From Hydractinia symbiolongicarpus (taxonomy: Eukaryota > Cnidaria > Hydrozoa > Anthoathecata > Hydractiniidae): a stretch of 64,000 nucleotides of DNA. A program made the translations under genes and the position numbers. Location of the stretch: contig NC_079877.1 in assembly GCF_029227915.1 (NCBI RefSeq), forward strand, positions 12,523,351 to 12,587,350. Reading direction: 5' to 3'. The notes under the pieces were generated by a model. The model saw only the letters and a program-made list of their open reading frames with translations. It had not been told where the DNA came from and ran no database searches. Positions 33,375 through 44,500 of the stretch are shown here, piece after piece. Position 1 is the first letter of the stretch, and each line of letters begins with the position of its first letter.

Positions 33375-34062
33375 GCTTAAAGTGCCGGTTTTTTTCGTAA
33401 AAGACAGTGGACTTAGAGTGCCGTTTTTTTTGCAATGATACTTAGAGAACCGTTTTTTTGTCGTAAAAATTAGAGTGCCGTTTTTTTTTGTTGCAGTAAT
33501 ACTTAGAGAACCATTTTTTTCGTAAAAATTAGAGTGCTGGTTTTGTTTGCAGTAATACTTCGAGAACCGTTTTTTTTGTAAGACTCATTAGACCTAGAGA
33601 GCCGGATTTTTTTGTAGGACTTATTAGACATAGAGAGCCGGGTTTTTTGTAAGATATTTACGAGATTTAGAGTGCCGGTTTTGTTGTAGAAGACAAGGTT
33701 ACCTTAAGGGAGATTTTCACGAACGGCGAATTTGACGGCAAATTGTATCTGAGCATGCGCAGTTTTATTTGTTTTGATTTGCATCGAAATATTCGCTTCG
33801 CTGAAAAGTAGAAACAGTTCCTACTTTTTCGCAGCTAAAGGTTTCGCTGCCAGTTTTAGACTAAATAGAACGCGGTTAACCAATTTAAACAATGAATTTG
33901 GCGTCGATTTATTTTTATCGTGAAAATTAAAAAGCGAATTCGCCATTGAATTCGCCGTTCAATTTGCTTCGTGAAAATCCCCCTTTAGAGTGCCAGTTTT
34001 TTTAGTGAGACTCATTAGGAGTGCCGTTTTTTTTCGTGCGTTTTAATAGCACGGGTTTTTAT
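33375..34062. repeat. Diverged minisatellite of AGTGCCG plus poly-T units, split by a MITE
   Basis: Around ten units of the form TTAGAGTGCCGGTTTTTTT followed by GTAA and an AT spacer of variable length (33375-33700), resuming at 33985-34062. The interruption is the MITE at 33717-33984. Unit length varies from about 30 to 50 bases. The GT-rich and T-rich strand asymmetry is strong. Confidence 0.8.
33717..33984. mobile_element. Harbinger-like MITE inserted in the minisatellite
   Basis: A 268-bp element with imperfect inverted ends: AGGGAGATTTTCACGAA at the left, and a right end whose reverse complement starts AGGGGGATTTTCACGAA. It is flanked by TTA on both sides, the 3-bp duplication usual for PIF/Harbinger elements. 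Minisatellite units stand on both sides of it, so it inserted after the array formed. It has no coding capacity. Confidence 0.85.
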
Positions 34063-34455
34063 CAGAGATACTTTGATTCGGATTTTTTTTAGTACAAAAA
34101 TTTTGGTTTTTCTATTTTTTTTAAAAAAGGACCAGCACATAGAAATAACATATAGGGTAATCAGAAAATCAATAAAAATGCAATTTTTAAACTTATTTTC
34201 ACATTTGGCTGAGGCTCTATCTATAAAATTGATTCCTAATGACCCTTTTTACATCTTGATTGAATATATGTACACTATAAATGCCTCTAGCCTTCTTTTT
34301 GTGTCAATTTCCATAATCATGACTTTTGAAATTTCGTTCAAAAAACTTACCAATACATTTTTTCATGTTATAAAACTTGTCCGAAAATCTTTCCGCTGAA
34401 ATAAAAAATTGTGTCCAAAAGTTTTTCTGCTGAAAATTTTATTTCTTAATGTATG

Positions 34456-34496
34456 ATCCATGTGGCATCATATACGTAATGTGATGCCACATGGAT
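34456..34496. repeat. Perfect 15-bp hairpin with 11-base loop
   Basis: ATCCATGTGGCATCA (34456-34470) and its exact reverse complement (34482-34496) flank an AT-rich loop. Arms are shorter than in most microRNA precursors. It lies 380 bp downstream of the ATP5PF stop codon, so it might be in that gene's longer 3' transcript or be a transposon footprint. Confidence 0.9.
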
Positions 34497-34875
34497 TGCA
34501 CAGAACTAAACAGTATCCGGGAAAAAAAACTGGTTTTGTTTATATTTTTCTTAAAAAATATTCAAAGTAATATTAATAAAAAGTAGACATATTTTATTTT
34601 CATTTTTACCATTTAGTTTCCAGCAGTTTTATTTATGATTTTAAAGAATGTCAGGCCCTTAGTTGCATATTATCCATGTCCTGAACAGTATTATTACCTG
34701 ACTATAATTTAAAAAGATAAGCGTTTTAAAAACTGCCAGGCATATAGCTAGGTTTTGATCATAAGTTGCTTGACAAAAATTACAAAAAAACAAGATAACC
34801 TATACCATCACATATTTTACTGAAAATAAAGTAGTATACAATTTAACTGAGTTAACCAAGTTAAGTTAACAGAGT

Positions 34876-35187
34876 CTATTTTTCAAAACTGAACTTAGGA
34901 AAAACTGTCATGTCCTCATTTCCATATCTTCTTTTTAAATTATCCATTTCAAACTTCCTTCTACCTTCAATTTCAGCATTGCTTTCAACTAATTCTCCAT
35001 CTTTCAGCTTGGTGGCCTTCGTTTTATATTCATTTATCTTTTCCAAGAAAAGTTTCTGGATAGGGTCTGAAGGCTTTGCAGCAGCAGCTTTGGCAACAAC
35101 TGAAGAAGCACCAATATTTCGCCTCAGGACAACGTTACAACAACTGGGTAAGCCTTTCAAACTTCTGACACGAGGAGCAAATGCCAT
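34876..35187 (-). CDS. ATP5PF: Mitochondrial ATP synthase coupling factor 6
   Basis: A 103-codon single-exon frame on the minus strand. Residues 1-33 have Arg at 6, 8, 22 and 23 and no acidic residue, a good mitochondrial presequence. The mature part matches factor 6: DPIQKLFLEKINEYKTK, then a helix with EGRRKFEMDNLKRRYG, and NEDMTVFPKFSFEK. F6 is a small subunit of the peripheral stalk that links F1 to Fo in the inner mitochondrial membrane. The C-terminus stops soon after the FPKFSF block and so lacks the short extension seen in mammals. No coding intron is present, unlike the mammalian gene; a retrogene or intron loss is possible, but the frame is intact. TTTATT on the plus strand at 34628 gives an AATAAA for this gene. 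Confidence 0.93.
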   Translation of the reverse strand: MAFAPRVRSLKGLPSCCNVVLRRNIGASSVVAKAAAAKPSDPIQKLFLEKINEYKTKATKLKDGELVESNAEIEGRRKFEMDNLKRRYGNEDMTVFPKFSFEK

Positions 35188-35605
35188 ATTCGGTGGAAGT
35201 TTTAGACTTCAGACTACTATCAAATTAAAATCGTCCCGTCGTAACAATCACTCAAACCACCTTCCTTCTTCAACAAGACCCCAGTGATCTGAGTTTTAGT
35301 ATTGTCTTGATTATCTGCCCGACTCTGGTGGCAGCAAGACATTCGGGTTTACGGTACCGATTCAAAATGGTAACATGTTGTGATACTACAAACATGCTTG
35401 ATTCTGTTCTATGTTTTTATTTATTTTTTCAGTGATTATCTTTTCAAGACGACTTTATAGTTTTAATTTTTTTCATTAAGCCCATGAAAGCTGTGTAAAT
35501 TCTATCCAGCGATAATTATTGTAACTATAGCTAGCTATTATATCTACGCTAGCTACAACACACCAGCCCACGATTTTGTAAGCCAGGTGTATTAACTTGT
35601 AGCTA
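35188..35605. other. Intergenic, upstream of ATP5PF
   Basis: It holds the 5' flank of the minus-strand ATP5PF gene. No core promoter element is obvious and no other coding region is seen. Confidence 0.4.
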
Positions 35606-36570
35606 GTGGCGCTGTAGTTTAGTGGTTATAACTCTCGCACTTTGTGCGGGAGACAGTTTATTCCCCTTGGCGGCAACATGGGCGAGTACATGTTCATGGC
35701 CCCAGATTAGCCATGTGAGGGAAATTGGGGAAATGGCACACTGTGTACAGTCAGGGACAACTGCAAATAGACTATTTCTCCTAAATAAGCTAGTAGCTAA
35801 ATTAGAAGATTTTTAATAGCTTAACTTGGAGAGAATAGTCTATTTAGGAGATGGGAAATTTTATCAACAATATCTTCGCAATCTTTGTTGGTCGCGCTAC
35901 TATTTTTCCTGTACTACTTACTGACTTAGTGATCTTTGCTTAGGTCAAATTTCATAGAATTTGCATGGCGGATATAAAAGCTATACATGCAAACCAACAA
36001 AACTCGTTTCCAATTGACTAGATCAAGGTCCGGGGCGAGATTGTCCAAATAGCTTATTTTATATATAGCAAAATAGTCTATTTTGGCGGGTTTTTAAAAC
36101 ATGCCGGAAAAAAATGTTGTGCGCATGCGGATTAGCGGCAAAACAAACTAAAAGCAAATCTTCAAAACGCACCATACCATTTATGAAAATAATACTTCTA
36201 CATCCGAGGGAGGTTTGTTAGATCATTTTTAATCTTAAAGATCGGTGCGACCACGGACCAGAAGGCTGTAATAAGCAAATTTAATGTTGATAGCCTAGTT
36301 AGGAGATAAATTTCGCCTAATTTGTCTATCATAGCCTATTTAGGCGGAATAGTCTGATTTGCAGTTTTCCCTAACTGGTGTAAGCTGTTGGATGTTGCCA
36401 GCAGTTGTCTAGTGGAGCACGGACCCTAATTGAGTCTGCATAGTGTAAAATGAGCATTCATTACTCTAGGACTCCCATCTAAACCTTGGTCCCTTCTGGA
36501 AATAATAAACAGGGTATATCCCTCAATATTTATGAGGCTAGCTAGCCATGTAAAATATGCAGATCTATCT
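35606..36570 (+). mobile_element. Second tRNA-derived SINE copy, interrupted
   Basis: The tRNA-like head (GTGGCGCTGTAGTTTAGTGG, diverged B box) and the first half of the body lie at 35606-35747; the second half and tail lie at 36378-36570, ending in CTATCTATTTATT. The halves line up with the intact copy at 22925-23284 when the 630-bp insert between them is removed. The B box here is damaged (AGTTTATTCC), so this copy is probably not transcribed. Confidence 0.88.
35748..36377. mobile_element. 630-bp non-autonomous DNA transposon inside the SINE
   Basis: Inverted ends CAGTCAGGGACAACTGCAAA at the left and, as reverse complement of the right end, CAGTTAGGGAAAACTGCAAA, continuing into AGACTATT. 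It is flanked by a perfect 5-bp duplication GTGTA (35743-35747 and 36378-36382). Removing one duplicate and the insert restores SINE sequence. Subterminal AATAGCCTATTTAGG words recur in both directions. No transposase is encoded. A 5-bp duplication with CAGT ends does not match the superfamilies I can name with confidence. Confidence 0.88.
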
Positions 36571-39500
36571 ATTTATTCTAGCTTGGCCAGCCCTAACTAG
36601 CGAGATATATATGCTATATATGAGTTGCGGCGTTGCAAGAGGGTGCTGATAAGCTGTATACGGCGTAAAAGGTGCATGCGAGTTGCCGTTTTTAAAAAAA
36701 TTTTCAAGTATTCGCCTGAAAACACCTGCATAGATTGGAACAATCCCCGTGATTTTTCACTTATCCTTACCCATTTTTTTTTTTTACATTTTAGCACTAA
36801 CAATTACTACTAAATCCTGAACATGCGGACCTTACCATGGTGTATCCAGAGGGTTTTAGACGCCAATATACGGGTTTTGGCCCAAATTATTGAAAAGTGG
36901 TTGGAAAAAGGTCCTATTTAATCCATAAAAGAAAAAGCCTTACAGTAATCATTTAACAGCATGTAAGAAACCATATTAAGCCTTAATAAACTTTTTTTGG
37001 CATGCTAATGACTTAAAATTATTGCGATTTATTTTATATACAAGAGACAAAGGAATACTGTAATTCGTCTGTAAGGAGAAACTGTGGTCGAAGCTCTCCT
37101 GTGGTATGGCAATTTTATTAGCTTGCATGGGTGCGCATTCCGTAGTGGAGTTAGATTACGCGGACTGGACTGTCAGGCTTCTGTGGCAAAGTACCAAATA
37201 GAGGCGCCAGTTTGATCAAAAATTCAACAAAATACTTGTTAGCATGTATCATCGATACTGACTTTAACTACATGTCTGTCATATAAACCTTGTAGTATAC
37301 ATCTGATTTTAAACACGGTAAATTAGTGACATTGTTTAGAATCTTAAAGTCAGTAATTCACATTTTAATTCGCTCACAATAATGTGATTTTAGCCAAAGG
37401 ATTGTCAAATTTCCCCCAACAGGGCTCTTTTCTGTACCTGCTGGGGCTAACAGAGACCCATAGATCCCCAGCTGATTGTTAAACTCTCGCGCTCGCGGTG
37501 TCCCCAAACTTACCTCTTGATACACCACTCCCTTAATTTGTGAATTTTTGAAACACCTTGTATTTGAAATGTTTTAGTACTTTATTAGATTTCGCTACAA
37601 AACAAGACCTCAGAGCCTTTTAAATATGATGCTGACACATAAACATAAGAAAAACATTCCAAGAAAAGCCGCAAATCTCTCTAAAGGTTAATTGAGTGTA
37701 TGAGCGTTATGTACTCAATTTTACTTGAATATGACAGTACTTAGCTTGCTTAACCGAATTTAGCTCCAATTTGTTAAAAAGAATTCTTACTTTTACCTTC
37801 AGCTTACAACGCGTAGCTCTACCATATTTAGATTTACATATGACTAGATGCAGACCAGATCAGCAGTACAACTGCATTCTTTCACTCACAATGAATAGAT
37901 TTTTATAATCTTCTTATTCCAATAACTATGACTGCGGATGGTTGCCATGTATAGTGCAACCAATCTTTTATAGCTATTGTATAAACTATTATATTATTAT
38001 ATTATAAGCTATTGTATTGTATAAACATCAAAACTCATGCGTTTTAGTGGTGAAAAAATAATTTTAAAAATCGTTCGGGAAATGCGTTTACTCCCTGGGT
38101 ACTTTCTTTGTATACATTCGACTTTACTGGCCGAGACCGGAATTTACAGGAAATTGCGGGTTCTTGGTTGCCGGCGATTAAACTGCTTTCATACGGCGTC
38201 TAATCAAAAGTGAAAATATTTTTGGAAACTACACGTCTCATGGGTGTTATTGGTGAAAAAATAATTTTAAAAATCGTTCGGGAAATGAGTTTACTCCCTG
38301 GATACTTTCTTTGTATATATCCCACTATACGGACCAAGCCCGGGATTTACTGCTTTCATTCGGCGTCTCATCAAGAATGAAAACATTTCATACAATTGTT
38401 TTGACTGTACATTGCAGTCCTGGTCATATGAATTTTAGCAGCCGAGTGATACTTCACTCGCCTCGATTGTTGTAGGTGCGTGATGAATTTCACGCGTCTT
38501 ACCTTAATTGAGGAGAGTGATTATTCAGTTTTCATAATTTGAGGTGCGTGATAACACATATAAAAAGTGTGGTCGTCTGGTAGGCCTACTGAGTAATTGA
38601 ATGTATTTGCATCTTTATTAAAGGACTGTCTCAAAATTTCCGTACGTAATTCGTATAATTCGTATCAAAACTTGGTATCAATGATCAGCCCTTAAAGTTG
38701 CCGATGTAAAATACGAAGATACCGTAGTTGCGTCAGCAAAAACGGTCGGTGAACGTAGGGTATAGAGAACATTAAAGTCGGCCCCTTTCCTTCATGCTGA
38801 CACTCTATGCTCAGCTGGTCCACTACACTGAGACTCGAACGAAAGACGGAAGACCATTTGGAACCATGCCACAAGTCAGTCCGACCTTCATCGTCACAGA
38901 GAATACTGCGAGAAGAGTGCGCACCCATGCAAGTTAATTATAACCAGAACATGAGAGAAGTTAGGTGTCCTGTACCTTAATACAGCTTTCAAATGAATGT
39001 TCTCGTGATGTAATACCAAAGAAATAACATGTTGAATAAAGTTTAAAAATCTTTTTAAAAGGGGAAAGAGAAATCAAATATGTTTAGTAATAATAATCGA
39101 AAGAATTGTATATGGTATTAAAAAGAAGTCCAGAAGTTCTGTCTCCCACACGACACAGTGGGTAATAAGTCAGCCCTGCCCTCGGTTTTGTGAGAAGAGA
39201 TGTTCTGTGAAGATTCTAACAATTGAGTCTCCTGTACAGTTTTGCTTTACGTTAAGCTGTGCCAGTAACAAGCAGTTTCGTAGCATGCCACCGGCGACTT
39301 CTGCGATATACAACCTAATGATGCCCTAACCTAATGAATTCCTCTCGAAACATAACGCGCATGTTTTTCATTCAAATTCCGAATTTTAAGTCATTTTTTT
39401 TTTTGATTATTAGTATAGTAAATAATTACTTTATACAAAAGATATTTCAGGTGCGCATTATTGAAGTGACTAAAGTGTTTTTGGTGCGTGGTTGAAGACG

Positions 39501-40657
39501 CTGCTCCATTGTTGCAGGAGCGTGCGGAGGTGCGTGGGCGCGATCGTGCACCTCAAAAGACAAGGAGTGCATTGTTACGTGGCGTAGTGGCGTTTAACAC
39601 AGCTATGGCCTCATTTCCGTATTATTTGATCATTGTAAAACTTTATAAGAAAAAAAATATGACATAAGAACCAGGAAAAAGCCTCATTTTCAATTAATTT
39701 ACTTTGGAAATAATTGCTAGTCTGGTTTCCATGCTATTTTGGTCATTGACAAGTGAGCATTATAACCATACAGTTTGTGGTAAGAACCTTGCATATGGGA
39801 ACCTTTTTTCAAGTTGTTTACATGTGACAGGGCGAATAGAAACCACTCAGTTTGAATCTAACAGGACAGTTTCAATCTGTTAGCGGCAAAGTAAGGCGAA
39901 ACGTGTGTTTTCACTTCGAAAGCCTGCAGTAAATAAATTATAATTATTTTTAATACTGAAATTGTTAACTCAGGATGGCCTTTTCAGTTCCTATTGGTAC
40001 AGCTATCAATGACGGCCCTGTAAAGGAGGTCCTAGTGCATTAAAGTTCCTATTTGAGCTACAAAAGTCATGCAAGCACAGCAATTCCCATGTGGAACACT
40101 AAGCAGAAAGGATAAATTCACACTTTTATAGTCTCTGGCATTACTCGGCTGGAGTTTTAGCCCAACACCTTATCTTTTTGAACAGGCCAATGAGAAATTT
40201 CATTTAAGTTGACCTAATTTTACAATGCAAGTCCTATTTTGCCAAAGATTACGGAATTGTTACCATTGCTGCCCAAGAAAACATCAATTTTTGTTTTAAT
40301 GACATACATTTTCAGAAGTCAATAGACTCATAAAAAATGAAATTGAACTGAGAATAAGTCCTTGGTATGACTAAATTAGTTAAATTGTTTTACTATCTCG
40401 CAATGATCATTGTACTCTTGTCTTCGCTCAAAGTTAAGTCGTAAGAACAGGTAACATAGCTAAGCATGTGTTTTTTTATTGTTCAGTACGTACACATGGG
40501 TCCATGTTGAAAGTGCTGGAAATAGTAAATAAAATAATGTGTTTGGTTCTTTATGCCAAAAAATGCACTAGCCTATAGCTAGAGCTACAATTCCCCATAA
40601 TATAATTGTATGACATGATTTTTATAATATAGCTACATATATTTATAAAAAAAAGTC
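36571..40657. other. Intergenic, gene-poor
   Basis: No supported gene over 4 kb. It contains a diverged direct repeat at 38048-38395 (listed separately). The region 38690-38940 is less AT-rich than its surroundings and keeps a 78-codon minus-strand frame open without any motif; I leave it uncalled. The stretch just before 40658 should hold the NIP7 promoter. Confidence 0.5.
38048..38395. repeat. Direct duplication of about 200 bp
   Basis: TGGTGAAAAAATAATTTTAA at 38048 recurs at 38251, and similarity continues through CGTTCGGGAAATG, TTTACTCCCTGG, ACTTTCTTTGTATA and a CGGCGTCT block. The copies differ by small gaps and substitutions, so this is older than the U2AF1 intron duplications. Confidence 0.85.
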
Positions 40658-41200
40658 ATGCGTCCCCTTACTGAAGAAGAAACGAAAGCTGTGTTTGAGA
40701 AATTAACCAAATATATTGGAGAAAATGTAAAATGTCTCATTGATAGACCAGATGGATTATATTGTTTTCGACTGCACAAAGATCGTGTCTATTATGTGAA
40801 AGAAGAAATTATGAAAAAGGCTACAAATGTTGGTCGAGACAATCTTGTATCAGTGGGAACTTGTTTTGGAAAGTTTACAAACAGTGGAAAGTATAAACTT
40901 CAAATAACTGCACTGGACTTTTTGGCCCCTTATGCTAAATTTAAAATATGGGTTAAGCCAGGCTCAGAACAGTCTTTCTTATATGGACACCATATTCAAA
41001 AAAGTGGACTGGGTCGTATAACTGATAATACAGCCCAGTACCAGGGTGTTGTTGTCTATTCAATGAGTGATGTTCCCTTGGGGTTTGGAGCTACTGCAAA
41101 AAGTACGCAACAGTGCCGACATGCTGATTCATCAGATATAGTTTGTTTTCATCAAGCAGACATTGGAGAATATCTGCGCCATGAAGACACTTTGATTTAG
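40658..41200 (+). CDS. NIP7: 60S ribosome biogenesis factor NIP7
   Basis: An intact single-exon gene of 180 codons, the usual length of eukaryotic NIP7. It begins [16 protein letters not shown]. The N-terminal alpha/beta domain is followed by the C-terminal PUA domain, with conserved blocks [65 protein letters not shown] and [19 protein letters not shown]7 binds pre-rRNA in the nucleolus and is needed for 27S processing and 60S subunit assembly. Only 359 bp separate its stop from the XPG start on the same strand, so the XPG promoter must lie within that short gap or in NIP7. Confidence 0.97.
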   Translation: MRPLTEEETKAVFEKLTKYIGENVKCLIDRPDGLYCFRLHKDRVYYVKEEIMKKATNVGRDNLVSVGTCFGKFTNSGKYKLQITALDFLAPYAKFKIWVKPGSEQSFLYGHHIQKSGLGRITDNTAQYQGVVVYSMSDVPLGFGATAKSTQQCRHADSSDIVCFHQADIGEYLRHEDTLI

Positions 41201-41558
41201 TAGTTTTTAGTGCCTAAATATTTTCATCATTATATAAAATGTTGTTTTTCTTTGTGTCTGAAATTATGCTGCACAATTGTTGATCATATTAGTGTAAACA
41301 CAGAAGATTTTTAGTATATAAATATAAATTTAAGGGACACAATTTTCTTAAGCTTAGTTTCTATTTTGACTGTGACTTTTAATTTTTACACTTTAATGCA
41401 GAGAGATAACTTTTTTTGCTAAACATGTTATGTGTTTTCTAACTGAAATCATTGTCCTTCTGATAACAACTTTATAATCAAAAGTTTTAAATTAAGTATA
41501 GTTTACTTCTGTGGAACATCAATATGTGTTATCAATATCCATCCAGTTGAACAGTAAA

Positions 41559-44500
41559 ATGGGTGTAAAAGGATTATGGCAGCTCATCAAAACTGCGGGA
41601 AGACCTGTTTCACTTGAAACTTTAGAAGGCAAAGTATTGGCCATTGGTATCCTTTTCTATGTTCTTGAAGTGTTTGTGACCAAATATTAGCATGTTTAGG
41701 ATTGTCATCACTGTACGTGTTTTTTTTCTTAACTGCACACTCAAGATGTAAGTATTTGGTTAAATAAGGCTGCCAAAGGAATGAGAGATAAACATGGCAA
41801 TCAAATATATAATGCTCATCTTGTTATGATGTTTCATCGTATTTGTAAACTGCTGTTTTATGGTGTGAAACCTGTTTTTGTGTTTGATGGCGGTGTTCCA
41901 GAATTGAAGAAAAATACTCTGGTATAATTACATTTCTTGTTCATTAGCAGGCTTTCCACAGCTCCAAAAATACTAAAAATTGAATAATCCTAAAAAAACC
42001 CGAAAATGTTCAGATCTTTTGTAAAAACTAAAAATCTTCTAAATTTTTTAGAAACATTATTTGTTAAACTAGTTTTTGTAGAATAACGAGTATAAAATTG
42101 TACATTCTGCATTGGCTAATGTAGAAATATAATCTGATCAAATCGATTTGTCTTCCTTTTATAATTCTATTGACATCATTGATTCTAAGTTACACTTTCC
42201 TGAATTCAATTTCTCCTAAAATCTCCCAAATTTTTGTATGTGTTTTTCCGTCAGAAAGATCTAATCAAAACAGCACAAATCTTCTTAAATTCTTCTAAAT
42301 ATCCTAACATTGAGTGATAACACTGTTTAGTAAAAAGTTCAAAATTGTAAATAATTGAAACTGTCTTTTCTTCAGAAAGCACGACGAGAGAGAAGGCTCC
42401 ATGCGGAATCTACTAGATCCAAGGCTAAAGATACCATGCTACAAAAATTTTTGCAAACAAAAGCACTTGAGGCAGTTACAGGTGAAAAAACGTATGGGAA
42501 AGTCATTTGCTTGTGCTAGCCATTTCCATTTTAATCTGCTGTTACTTTTAATAAAGGGATTTTTACTTCATGGAGGGTAAAAATTTGTTTATTAAGACTT
42601 ATAATTTTTATTATTATTTTTTTTATTTTCGAAGTATTTAATGATGACATTACATTTAAATAAGAATCAAATTCTTGTTTTTAGTGTATTGAGTTTCACA
42701 GATTTCTACCTGGACTTATGACAAATTATTTAATGACGTATAATAAGATAGTAGGCATAAATTTTTACTTCAAAGTTTTTAAACAAAACAACTTTTAGCA
42801 AACTACACCAACTACCCACTATACTAAACTGTACTAACTAAACCAACTATACTAAACTATACTGTATAATTTAGTAATGATCTCATCTTTAAGTATAACA
42901 TAAAATCGTCTTTAATTTTGCGGGGTAAACATTTAGCAGCATTCATTTTTGTAATTCAATCATCCAGGACAATTTGTTTTGCTTGTTGTCACATATCTAT
43001 TGATTCATTTTCACTCTTTTAGGTCGGTAAAACTTAATCTTAAGGAGGAAAAGGAACCAGATATATTTCAACTTGCTCCATTGTCACATACAGCCAGCAG
43101 TCAGTCAGATAGGTGAACATGATGCAATATAATAAGCATAACAATACATTGACATAGTGTTATGTTGTAATGATTTTTCCTTATGCCACTTTTTTTCCAG
43201 TTCCTCTGAAGGTGAGATGAATGATGAAGAAAGTTGGCTTGAAGCCCTACGTTCGGACCATATACAGGTGTGAGACTGATAAAAAAATGAAAAAAATTTA
43301 GAAATAAATGAAAAATCTGTGTTTTGTTATCTGAATAAGCTGTTACTTATTGGTTAAAGGGAATCTGAGAAAAATCTTTTTGTTTAAAATCCTATATAAT
43401 TGGAAGTCATTAGTCCATGGAAATCCACAAGAATTATTAAAATCTTTACACTTGATATTTCAGCAAATACTTGTACATTCTTAAAACGAAATCAACTTGC
43501 ATGACAGAAAAATTAAAATGTAAATTTTCTGGTGGCATGGTAACATTGCTTATATTCAAATTGTTATTTTCTTTTACATGTGTAAACATGTGTGGCAGTT
43601 TGCCTGCCTGCTTTGTTAACATGCCAGCGTTTGTGACTGGACTGTAAATCAGAATGCTAACTTTATTTTTTTTGTTTATTTATATTTTTTGTACAAATCT
43701 GACTGTGTTAAATATTTAATAGAAAATGTTTGACCATCCAGAATCTGTTGACATTGATTCAGAAGAATTTCAGTCTCTTCCTGCAGAAGTCAAGCATGAG
43801 TTGCTAACAGAAATCAAAGATTCGCACAGAAGAAGATATAGACGAAAAAATGAAGAACGAAAAGAACTACCTAAAGTGTGTTGATGTTAACATTTTAATG
43901 TGTATGCCTTTAGTTTTTTAGCTATAAAACCTGTAGGGAGGAAAAATCATAATTTATTTCTTGCCACTATTTGCTCCTGCACATAATTTTTTGTATGATT
44001 GCAGACATGGCAAGTTCAAAAAAGATCTATAGGTATCACAAAATCTTCACAAGGTATGAAACAAAAAAGGATTCTATTTTCGTCATAATATTCACTGTTA
44101 CTCGTATGAAGGAGTTAGTTGTAAGGGGAAGATTGTTAGTGAAACTATCTTTTCATTGAGAAGCGGAAATATAAATTTTTCCTTAAACACATGCTTTTCC
44201 GATTGCAGCTTTTTAAAAAAATGTCTATATATGAAAAAGATGTAATTTTATTTTATGGAAAATGATAACAAGAAAGTGTATAGTAAACAAACAATGTCTT
44301 ATGGAAAAAAAGCTTCATTGTTTACTTCTTGTCAGCAAGAATTCCAAATATCTTTGCCTACTTGTGATTTTGGACCTTATTCACAAAACTAGTTTTTTCT
44401 AAATTTTGTTCCCATACAATTCTCGCTGCAAAAATTTCTTAAAAATTTCTTGTATGATTTCAGTGACTTTAAATTCATCATCAAAAGTCAATAAAAACTT

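Noticed and set aside
34910-35287. 125-codon plus-strand frame
   Set aside because: It is antisense to ATP5PF, which has unambiguous conserved motifs on the minus strand.
38692-38928. 78-codon minus-strand frame in a less AT-rich patch
   Set aside because: No recognisable motif, no splice partners and no codon pattern like the confirmed genes.
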